A program made the position numbers and the translations under genes. A stretch of 64,000 nucleotides of DNA from Variovorax sp. V213. GTDB lineage: Bacteria > Pseudomonadota > Gammaproteobacteria > Burkholderiales > Burkholderiaceae_C. The DNA is taken from assembly GCF_041154455.1 (NCBI RefSeq), contig NZ_AP028664.1, positions 2,853,001 to 2,917,000 on the forward strand, written 5' to 3'. Each line of letters starts with the position of its first letter. Position 1 is the stretch's first letter. This document shows, in pieces, positions 42,641-50,036 of this stretch. The notes below the pieces were generated by a model. It was given only the letters and a program-made list of their open reading frames with translations. It ran no database searches and was not told the DNA's origin.

Positions 42641-43999
42641 TCACGCCTTGCCCAGCGACTTCAGATAGTCGGCGGGACGGTCGGAGTCGAAGCTCTTGCC
42701 CAGGATCGTTTCCTTGCGGAATCCAACCTCGGGTGCCTTGCCGCCGCGCTCCTCGATGAGGCGCTTTGCATCGGTGGCCAGCATGACCTGGCGGGCAAGG
42801 CCCTTGTAGTCCAGGTCCTCCTTGATCATGTTCCATCGGCGCATCTGGGTCAGCAGCCAGACGGCGCTCGAGTAATGCGGAAAGGGCTGGAAGTCGATGC
42901 GGCGCGGCAGGGTCTTCACGTTGCCGAGGCCATCGGCATACCGGCCGGTCAGGACCTGGTCCACCACCGTCTCGGGCTGATTGAGATACTGCGGCTGGGC
43001 AAGGATCTTGGCCATTCCAACGCGATTGGCGGGCTCGGACACATGCAGGCTCGCCGCGATGATCGCGCGGTAGGCGGCCATGAAGCTGTTCGGATGCGCC
43101 TTGATCCAGGCCTCGGTCGCTGTGACCGAGCAGCAAGGATGCTCCGGCCAGATCTCGCTCGAGACCAGGTGGATGAAACCCGCCCCTTCGTACACGGCGC
43201 GTTGGCCGCCCGGCTCCCCGCCGAAGAAACCATCGATGTTGCCCACGCGGAGGTTGGAGACGTATTCGGACGGAGGAACGACGCGGTAGGACACGTCGCG
43301 GTCCGCGTCCAGCCCTGCCGATGCGAGATAGTGACGCAACTGGAGCATTTGATGGGATTGCTCGAACGGCACGGCAAACCTGAAGCCCTTCCAGTTCTTC
43401 GGATCGCGGTTGTCCTTGTGCTTCATCGCAAGGACCAGCGAGTTGCCGTTCTGGTTGAGCACCGTCATCACACGGGCCGGAATGGGAGCGCCGCCGATGC
43501 CGGCCGACATGGCCAGCGCAACCGGCATCACCTGCTGGGAGATGTCCAGTTCACCGTTGACCATCTTGTCGCGGATCAGCGCGATGCCGGCGATCTTCTG
43601 CAGGCTCAGCTCCAGCCCCTCGCGCGGAAAGAGTCCGAGCTGCTCCGCATAGATCAGTGGCGTTGCGCAGGTGATGGGCAGGAAGCCGACGGCGAGCCGC
43701 TTCTTCTCCGGCGCGGCCTTACTGCGCTCCTGCGCAACGGCGGCGAGTTGTGTCAGGGGCGTGAGTGCCGTGAGCGCGGCCAGCGCCCCTGCCCTCCCCA
43801 GCGTCTTGACGAATGCCCGTCGCAGGCCGCGCTCGGGAAAGAGGCCGTGCAGCATGCCCTGGGCCATGGCACCAGCCAGCGCATCGTCGGCATTCACAGC
43901 CGTGTTCTCCGCGAGGCACTCCTCATCGTCACCGTGGGTACCGCCGCATGCGCAGCGGCCGGTGCGGGAAAGGCGAACATACTCGTGCGATGGGTCCAT
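42641..43999 (-). CDS. NitT/TauT-type substrate-binding protein (NrtA/CmpA-like) with a Cys/His-containing N-terminal extension
   Basis: 452 residues from the ATG at 43999, preceded by GGAGGG. Before the twin-arginine-like signal (GLRRAFVKTLGRAGALAALT, residues about 58-77) lies a 55-residue lead with CACGGTHGDDEEC (Cys16, Cys18, His22, Cys28), which could hold a metal. The mature fold is NrtA/CmpA-like: GFLPITCATPLIYAEQLGLF, DKMVNGELDISQQVMPVALA and RVGNIDGFFGGEPGGQRAVY. It should be exported by Tat and present a nitrogen- or sulfur-containing anion or nitrile to the permease. First gene of its operon, divergent from the nitrilase. Confidence 0.9.
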   Translation of the reverse strand: MDPSHEYVRLSRTGRCACGGTHGDDEECLAENTAVNADDALAGAMAQGMLHGLFPERGLRRAFVKTLGRAGALAALTALTPLTQLAAVAQERSKAAPEKKRLAVGFLPITCATPLIYAEQLGLFPREGLELSLQKIAGIALIRDKMVNGELDISQQVMPVALAMSAGIGGAPIPARVMTVLNQNGNSLVLAMKHKDNRDPKNWKGFRFAVPFEQSHQMLQLRHYLASAGLDADRDVSYRVVPPSEYVSNLRVGNIDGFFGGEPGGQRAVYEGAGFIHLVSSEIWPEHPCCSVTATEAWIKAHPNSFMAAYRAIIAASLHVSEPANRVGMAKILAQPQYLNQPETVVDQVLTGRYADGLGNVKTLPRRIDFQPFPHYSSAVWLLTQMRRWNMIKEDLDYKGLARQVMLATDAKRLIEERGGKAPEVGFRKETILGKSFDSDRPADYLKSLGKA

Positions 44000-44096
44000 G
44001 GGCCCTCCAGGCTGGGTTGAACGGATCAGGTCCGCGACACGGCAATGGTGAGCATGTTCCGAACAAATAGCCGCCGGGAAATTCACAACCCGCTGT

Positions 44097-44167
44097 GCGC
44101 AGATGCTCCATGGACCCGTGGAGCCCGCAAAAATGCACCTCTTGTTGCGCATTTCGAGCATCTGTGC
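44097..44167. promoter_or_regulatory. Nested inverted repeats in the divergent transporter-nitrilase promoter
   Basis: Outer arms GCGCAGATGCTC (44097-44108) and GAGCATCTGTGC (44156-44167) match at 11 of 12 positions. Inside lie CTCCATGG-AC-CCGTGGAG (44106-44123) and AAATGC (44131-44136) with GCATTT (44149-44154). They fill the 222-base gap between the starts of the binding-protein and nitrilase genes. They are probably operators for a regulator acting on both directions; the nearest candidate, the LysR at 40 kb, is a pseudogene. Confidence 0.55.
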
Positions 44168-44221
44168 GGCTGTACGGGCAACTATCCTGTGACCCTCAGC
44201 AACGCATAGCGAGTACCTGAC

Positions 44222-45262
44222 ATGAGTTCTTTGCCCCGGGTGAAGGTTGCCGGCGCCCACGCAGCGCCGGTGCTGCTCGACAAGACCGCCACGGCCGAAA
44301 AGGCCGTGTCCATCATCAAGGAAGCCGCCCTTCATGGCGCCCAGGTGATCGCGTTCCCGGAGACGTACATTCCGGCGTTCCCGGTGTGGGCCGCCCTGTG
44401 GGCGCCCATCTACAACCACGATCTGTTCGAGGCCATGGTCGAGAACAGCGTCTACGTGCCGGGCCCTGAGGTGGCCTTGATTGCCGCAGCCGCCAAGCGC
44501 TTTGGCGTGTGCGTGTCGATGGGCATCAGTGAACGCAGCACCGTGAGCGCCGGCTGCATCTGGAACTCGAACATCCTGATCGGCGAGACGGGCGAGCTGC
44601 TCAACCATCATCGCAAGCTGGTGCCGACCTTCTACGAGAAGCTGGTCTGGGCCGCGGGAGACGGACAGGGGCTTCGGGTCGCCGACACGCGTTTCGGGCG
44701 CATTGGCGGGCTGATCTGCGGCGAGAACACCAACCCGCTCGCACGCTTCTCGCTCATGGCGCAGGCGGAGCAGATTCATGTCTCCAGCTGGCCGCCGATG
44801 TGGCCCACGCGAAAGCCGTCGGGGGGCGGAAACTTCGACAACGTTGCGGCAAACCGCATTCGGGCTTCCGCCCATTCATTCGAAGCCAAGGCGTTCGGAA
44901 TCATCTGCGCGAGCTTCATGGACAAGGCGATGCGCGATTTCCTGGTGGATCGCGATCCGGCCGTGGCTGAAGTGGTCGACGGCACGCCGCGCGGCGTGTC
45001 GATGTTCGTGGATCCGACCGGCACGCAGATCGGCGACACGCTTCAGAACGAGGAGGGAATCGCCTACGCCGAGTTCGACCTGAACAAGTGCATCGAGCCG
45101 AAGCAGTTCCATGACGTGGTGGGCTACTACAACCGATTCGACGTCTTCTCTCTGGGTGTCGAACGCCGCCGCCACGAGCCGGTCGCGTGGTCCGGGTCTT
45201 CCGATCCGCAGTTTCCGCGGCTGCTCGACGATGAGGTGACTGCCGGGGTGCTGAATGAATAG
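44222..45262 (+). CDS. Nitrilase-type carbon-nitrogen hydrolase
   Basis: 346 residues, the length of true nitrilases. The catalytic triad is visible: Glu47 in AFPETYIPAFP, Lys132 in HHRKLVPT and Cys166 in GGLICGENTNP, followed by HVSSWP as in aliphatic nitrilases and cyanide hydratases. It should hydrolyse a nitrile to acid plus ammonia (or to amide). The stop overlaps the start of the molybdoenzyme gene by eight bases, so the two proteins are coupled. It is divergent from a NitT/TauT importer, which could bring in the nitrile. Substrate unknown. Confidence 0.94.
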   Translation: MSSLPRVKVAGAHAAPVLLDKTATAEKAVSIIKEAALHGAQVIAFPETYIPAFPVWAALWAPIYNHDLFEAMVENSVYVPGPEVALIAAAAKRFGVCVSMGISERSTVSAGCIWNSNILIGETGELLNHHRKLVPTFYEKLVWAAGDGQGLRVADTRFGRIGGLICGENTNPLARFSLMAQAEQIHVSSWPPMWPTRKPSGGGNFDNVAANRIRASAHSFEAKAFGIICASFMDKAMRDFLVDRDPAVAEVVDGTPRGVSMFVDPTGTQIGDTLQNEEGIAYAEFDLNKCIEPKQFHDVVGYYNRFDVFSLGVERRRHEPVAWSGSSDPQFPRLLDDEVTAGVLNE

Positions 45263-46328
45263 CTCGACTTTCCTGCCACCGCTGCCTGAAGGAGCAGAGC
45301 GTTCGGTTGTCGTTGGTCGGTCTCCGGGGTTCCACCTGAAACCGCCACCCGCCCCTGCGGTGCTGCGCGACTTCATCACCTCCGATGCGCAGCTCTTCGA
45401 GACCATCCACATGGGCTCCGTAGAAGTCGACGCCAAGCGGTGGCGGCTGCAAGTCGACGGGCTCGTCCGCAGGCCTTTCTCGATTGGGCTGGACGGTCTC
45501 CGGCGCCTGCCTTCAGTCTCCGTCACGGCTTTCCACGAGTGCTTTGGCAGCCCGCTCGCGCCGGCTGACAGCAACCTCTGGCGCGTAGGCAACGTCCGCT
45601 GGACTGGCGTGCCACTGGCTGTGCTGCTCGAGCAAGCGCAGCTCGCGGCGGGTGCCACCCATGTCTGGTCGGACGGCCTGGACAGCGGCGAGTTCGGCGG
45701 TCGCAAGATGAACCGGTACCGCAAGGACCTGCCGATCTCGAAGGCGCTGTCTCACGAGGTGCTCGTGGCCTACGAGATGAATGGCGCACCGTTGACGCGC
45801 GAGCGAGGCGGCCCGGTTCGCCTCGTGGTGCCTGGCTGGTTCGGCACCAACATGACCAAGTGGCTCTGCCGGCTGTCGGTCCAAGGCAGGCGTGCGGACT
45901 CCCCCTTCACGACCCTTTGGTACAACCGCGACAGCGAGCATGAAGGCAAAGTCGCTCGAGAGCCGGTGTGGGCTGTCGAGCCCAATTCGATGATCACCCA
46001 TCCGGCCCCCGGCGACACCGTCTCCACAGATGCTGTGGAAGTCAAGGGCTGGGCCTGGAGCAACAACGGCATCGGCGGCGTGGCGCTCAGCGCCGATGGC
46101 GGGGCAACCTGGCAAGAGGCCGAGGTCCGGCCCCGCCGAGAATTCGAATGGCAGCAGTTCGCGGCGACGCTTCCGCTGCCGCGAACGCCCGGCCCGATGA
46201 GCATTGTCGCAAGAGCCCGTGACGCCGATGGATCTATTCAGCCATTGAGCGGGACACGAAACACGGCCCATTCGGTCCAGATTAACCGGCTGCTACCGGG
46301 CCCTGGAACAGCTGACACTGGAACCTAG
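45255..46328 (+). CDS. Sulfite oxidase-family molybdopterin oxidoreductase
   Basis: 357 residues. The Moco domain (residues about 40-230) has FHECFGSPLAP, where Cys96 is the expected molybdenum ligand, then GPVRLVVPGWFGTNMTKWL. The C-terminal dimerisation (Ig-like) domain contains EVKGWAWSNNGIGGVALSADGGATW. No signal peptide and no heme b5 domain are seen, so it is probably cytoplasmic or exported with a partner. Family members oxidise sulfite or reduce sulfoxides. Translational coupling with a nitrilase is unusual and suggests a substrate containing both sulfur (or another oxyanion) and a nitrile. Confidence 0.9.
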   Translation: MNSSTFLPPLPEGAERSVVVGRSPGFHLKPPPAPAVLRDFITSDAQLFETIHMGSVEVDAKRWRLQVDGLVRRPFSIGLDGLRRLPSVSVTAFHECFGSPLAPADSNLWRVGNVRWTGVPLAVLLEQAQLAAGATHVWSDGLDSGEFGGRKMNRYRKDLPISKALSHEVLVAYEMNGAPLTRERGGPVRLVVPGWFGTNMTKWLCRLSVQGRRADSPFTTLWYNRDSEHEGKVAREPVWAVEPNSMITHPAPGDTVSTDAVEVKGWAWSNNGIGGVALSADGGATWQEAEVRPRREFEWQQFAATLPLPRTPGPMSIVARARDADGSIQPLSGTRNTAHSVQINRLLPGPGTADTGT

Positions 46329-47758
46329 GCTCCGGATCGGCATTTGCGCAATGCGGCGACGTCGGCCCCGTCGTCTCCAAGATCCCACCAAATTCCGGCC
46401 ATCACGGCCAGGGCCTCACGCGCCACCGAGCCCAATAGGTGTTCATTCGGCGCGTGCTGCGAGCACGCGGCATAGGAATGGGGAACCCATACCGTAGGCA
46501 GGCCAAGGGTTTCAGCGAAGATCGCATTGGGAACGGTGCCGCCGATATTCGGCAGCAGTGCAGGCTTCTTCCCCGTGGTCGCTTCGATGGAGCGAAGTGT
46601 CCAATCGACCCAGGGATCATTCAGATCCAGGCGAGTTGCGGTTCCGGCGGGCTGCACTGTTACTTTCACAAATGAGATCCCGTTGGCGGCAAGGTGCTCT
46701 TCGAGGTGCCGGTGCGCGTTCTCCCAGTCCGTGCCGACGACGTACCTCAATTGGCAGTGCGCCCGTGCCGTTGGTGGGATCGCACCGACGGGTGCGTCAG
46801 GGTTGCCCGCCTTGAACGCGATCACCTCCAACGCGTTCCATGCCCAGACCCTTTCGGCGGGGGTCAATCCAGGTTCGCCCCAAGATGGGTCCACCGCGGG
46901 GGCGTGCTCGTCTCCTCCGAGCACGAGATCCGAAATTGCGGCGCGTACAGCGGGAGAGAGGGGAGGAGGAAGGAGCCCTTTCACCAGAATGCGGCCATCC
47001 TTGTCGATCAGCGTTGCAATCGCATGCGACAGAACGACGGCGGGGTTGCGTAGCGCGCCTCCCCAGTTGCCGGAGTGATGCGCGCCGTCCCGCAGATCGA
47101 CCTCGAGCTGGAAGTTGAGCTCGCCGCGTGAGCCGAGAAAAATGGTCGGCCTGTCCGCGGCAACGCGGGGCCCGTCGGACGCAAGAAAAAGATCCCCCGC
47201 CAGAAAGTCCTTCTCGGCTTCGCAAAGGTCACCGAGCCCGGGCGAGTCGATCTCCTCTCCTGTTTCGAACACCAGCTTGATGTTGAAGCCGAGCCTTCCA
47301 TTTCGGGCCGCGATCACCGAGTCAAGTGCAGCGATGTTGATCGAATGCTGCCCCTTGTTGTCAGCGGTGCCGCGTCCATACCAGCGATCTCCTTCGACAA
47401 CCACCTTCCATGGCTCGAGACCCTTTCGCCATTGATCGTCATAGCCACGGACAACGTCTCCGTGCGCGTAAGTGACGACTGTCGGCATGCCCTCCTCCTC
47501 GATCCGTTCTGCCAGAAGAATTGGAGCGTCGACGCCCGCCGGGTTGGCGACGATCCGGAATGTGAAGCCAAGGCGACCGAGAGTCGGTGCGATCTCGTCC
47601 CGCAGGTACGCGTGAAGTTGCGAGGCGCTTCTTTCGACCTGGCTTTCGGTGCGGTATGAGACACGGCGATTCAAGTCGGCAAGGAATCGGCCCGAGTCGA
47701 ACGTTTCTAGCGCCGCTGAAATCGCCGATTCCCGAGTGGAGTGGTTGGGATAATGCAT
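46325..47758 (-). CDS. M20-family metallopeptidase / deacylase
   Basis: 477 residues. Zinc-site motifs: TYAHGDVV (His, Asp), YGRGTADNKGQH (bridging Asp), FETGEEIDSPG (Glu pair), ASDGPR and C-terminal QHAPNEH (His). The dimerisation lid is in the middle. It is close to the carnosine dipeptidase and succinyl-diaminopimelate group. The gene reads leftward and its stop overlaps that of the molybdoenzyme by three bases. It follows the PotA-type ATPase gene by 12 bases, so it belongs to the spermidine-type importer operon and probably processes an imported N-acylated or dipeptide-like compound. Confidence 0.92.
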   Translation of the reverse strand: MHYPNHSTRESAISAALETFDSGRFLADLNRRVSYRTESQVERSASQLHAYLRDEIAPTLGRLGFTFRIVANPAGVDAPILLAERIEEEGMPTVVTYAHGDVVRGYDDQWRKGLEPWKVVVEGDRWYGRGTADNKGQHSINIAALDSVIAARNGRLGFNIKLVFETGEEIDSPGLGDLCEAEKDFLAGDLFLASDGPRVAADRPTIFLGSRGELNFQLEVDLRDGAHHSGNWGGALRNPAVVLSHAIATLIDKDGRILVKGLLPPPLSPAVRAAISDLVLGGDEHAPAVDPSWGEPGLTPAERVWAWNALEVIAFKAGNPDAPVGAIPPTARAHCQLRYVVGTDWENAHRHLEEHLAANGISFVKVTVQPAGTATRLDLNDPWVDWTLRSIEATTGKKPALLPNIGGTVPNAIFAETLGLPTVWVPHSYAACSQHAPNEHLLGSVAREALAVMAGIWWDLGDDGADVAALRKCRSGA

Positions 47759-47770
47759 ATCAGTCAGCCC

Positions 47771-48889
47771 CTATTCGATCGGATAGACCATCGCGTGCGC
47801 CGTGTCGAGATCGACTTCAACGCGCTGGCCGGCATGAAACAACTGCCTGTCAGGTGTCATCTGCGAGCGGGAGAGCAGCCGAACGTCACCCACTTCGACG
47901 AGCACCACCTGAGTCGTCCCGGCGTACGCGGATTCAACAACGCGAGCAGGACCATCTTCCGACAGTCGCAGCTGCACGTTCTCCGGGCGAATTGCAAGGC
48001 GGCCAGAGGTTGAACGGGTGAGGACCCGTTCAACGGGTATCGACCTGCGAATTCGCAGAGAGGCGATTTCTGCGTTGATGTCCGTCCCAGCCGGCGACAG
48101 CACCACGGGCAGAAAGCTGGTTTCCCCGATGAAGTCCGCCACGAACGCGCTCGCCGGGCTCTCATAGAGATCGCGGGGAGATCCAAATTGCTGCAAGCGG
48201 CCTCCCTCGAGAACGGCGACCCGGTCTGCCATCGACAGCGCTTCTTCCTGGTCATGGGTCACGAAGATGATCGTGCTCCCGATCTGCCGGTGGATCTGCT
48301 TGATCTCCAGCTGCAATTGCTGGCGCAGCTTGCGGTCCAGCGCTCCAAGGGGTTCGTCCATGAGCAAGAGCGGCGGCTTGAATACCAAGGCGCGCGCAAG
48401 AGCCACCCGCTGCTGCTGTCCGCCGGACAGTTGGGCTGGGAGCCTGTTCCTCAAGGCCCCGAGCGCCACCAGGGCCAATGCCTTGGCCACCTCTGCCTCA
48501 ACCTCCTTGCCCCTCAATCCGCGACGGAAGAGAGGGTATGCCACATTCTCAGCGACCGTCATGTGTGGGAACAGCGCATAGCGCTGGAACACCACTCCGA
48601 AGCCGCGTTTGTATGCAGGCTGGTCGTTGACGCGTACACCTTTCACCAGAAGGTCACCCGAGCTCGGTGTTTCGAAACCCGCGATCATCATGAGCAAGGT
48701 CGACTTGCCGGAACCACTGGGGCCCAGAAGCGCGACGAACTCCCCCGGTTCGACCGTGAGCGACACGTCGTCGAGCGCCTTGAACGCTCCATAGGACTTC
48801 GAGACATTCGCAACGCTGACCCCAGCGCTTCGCCTCCCCACTTGGGCCTCCGGAATGTCCCGAACCGATTCCATGCGGCCAGTCATCAT
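47771..48889 (-). CDS. Spermidine/putrescine-type ABC transporter ATP-binding protein (PotA-like)
   Basis: 372 residues. Walker A GPSGSGKSTLLMMIAG, signature LSGGQQQRVALARAL, Walker B LLLMDEPLGALDRKL, H-loop FVTHDQEEALSMADR, then a C-terminal TOBE-like domain of about 110 residues (LAIRPENVQLRL). The start overlaps the stop of the M24-fold gene by four bases. It energises the fused permease encoded two genes upstream. Confidence 0.93.
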   Translation of the reverse strand: MMTGRMESVRDIPEAQVGRRSAGVSVANVSKSYGAFKALDDVSLTVEPGEFVALLGPSGSGKSTLLMMIAGFETPSSGDLLVKGVRVNDQPAYKRGFGVVFQRYALFPHMTVAENVAYPLFRRGLRGKEVEAEVAKALALVALGALRNRLPAQLSGGQQQRVALARALVFKPPLLLMDEPLGALDRKLRQQLQLEIKQIHRQIGSTIIFVTHDQEEALSMADRVAVLEGGRLQQFGSPRDLYESPASAFVADFIGETSFLPVVLSPAGTDINAEIASLRIRRSIPVERVLTRSTSGRLAIRPENVQLRLSEDGPARVVESAYAGTTQVVLVEVGDVRLLSRSQMTPDRQLFHAGQRVEVDLDTAHAMVYPIE

Positions 48890-50034
48890 GCTTTCACCCC
48901 AGTTTCAAAGATCTTGCGGGGCGTACGAGTCAATCGCTCGGCGCCGGATTCAGTCACCAGGACAGTCTCGCTGACGGCCAGGCCTCGAGCGGAGGTGTAC
49001 ATGTGGAACACCATGCCCTTCTCGAGCAGCCAAGTGGCGGTCGGTACGAAAGACCTGTAGAGATCGCTCACACGCTGAGACGAGGGTGCCGAAAACCCCA
49101 AGGTATAGCCCGTGATGTTTTCATAGTCGGGTCTCAGGCCCGCCGACAGTACGCCCTGCCGCACGATGGCGTCGACATCGGCTGCGATTGCGCCAGGACG
49201 CATGGCTCTGAACTGCTCATCCTGAAGCGCACAGAGGCCCGCGAAGGTTGACTTCTGATCTTCGGTCGCCCGCCCCACGGCCACGGTGCGCATGATCCGC
49301 ACCGAGTAGCCCTTGAGTTTGGGCAGAAGCTCGACGTGGACCAGCGCACCGTCTCCGATCGGCTCGTCACTCATCGAGCTGTGCAGACAATCCCAGTCCG
49401 AACCAGCCGTCACGTAGCCAACGAAACCATCGTCGAAACCAAGCCGGTAATACTCGGCGGCGGCAACGGCGGCAACGTCTCGCTGCGAGGCGTCTGGCCG
49501 AATGGCATCGGCCACTTTCAAGACTGCGCGATCCAACAAGCTCGCAGCCACACGAAGGTGTTCGACCTCCTCGTTCGACTTGCATCGACGCGCGTCCCAG
49601 ACTGCTCGTTCCAAGTCGCAAAAAATAGAATCTGGAAGAGCGTGCGCGAGGAGGTCTTGCCGCTGACGGGTGAAGGAGTGGGACTGGAAGTCGACACCGA
49701 TTCGCGCGTGTGCTCCCCGGGACCTCAGCGCGGCCGCCAAAACCGAGACAGGCTCCTCCCAGTCAGAGAAGGCTACGATGTCTTGCAGCCAGCTCTTCGC
49801 ACGTGCCGGCGCCATGTCGAGTTTTCGGATCAGGAGAAAGGGGTCACCGACCACCGGAACGAGGCACGCGCGCCACAGGTTCTCTCCGACGGCGTAGCCG
49901 GAAAGCCAGCCCATGGTCTCTGGCTCGTCCAGAATCGCCCAGTCGAGATGACGAGCGCGTATCGCGTCTTGCACCATGCAGAGACGTCGGCGGTACTCCT
50001 CGACGGAGAAAGCAAGGGGTCCAATGCTGCTCAT
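48886..50034 (-). CDS. M24-fold (creatinase/aminopeptidase P-like) hydrolase lacking the usual metal ligands
   Basis: 382 residues from the ATG at 50034, with GGAAGG upstream. The creatinase N-domain covers residues about 8-145 and the pita-bread domain about 150-375. Expected metal ligands are mostly absent: VHVELLPKLKGYSVRIMRT has Glu235 and no second Asp, the histidine of GHxxG is Tyr310 (TGYTLG), and the first late Glu is Tyr346 (FHMYTS); Glu356 remains. That resembles creatinase, which needs no metal. In an operon with an M20 hydrolase, an Lrp regulator and a polyamine-type importer it also resembles the ectoine hydrolase context. Confidence 0.85.
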   Translation of the reverse strand: MSSIGPLAFSVEEYRRRLCMVQDAIRARHLDWAILDEPETMGWLSGYAVGENLWRACLVPVVGDPFLLIRKLDMAPARAKSWLQDIVAFSDWEEPVSVLAAALRSRGAHARIGVDFQSHSFTRQRQDLLAHALPDSIFCDLERAVWDARRCKSNEEVEHLRVAASLLDRAVLKVADAIRPDASQRDVAAVAAAEYYRLGFDDGFVGYVTAGSDWDCLHSSMSDEPIGDGALVHVELLPKLKGYSVRIMRTVAVGRATEDQKSTFAGLCALQDEQFRAMRPGAIAADVDAIVRQGVLSAGLRPDYENITGYTLGFSAPSSQRVSDLYRSFVPTATWLLEKGMVFHMYTSARGLAVSETVLVTESGAERLTRTPRKIFETGVKA

Positions 50035-50036
50035 GT

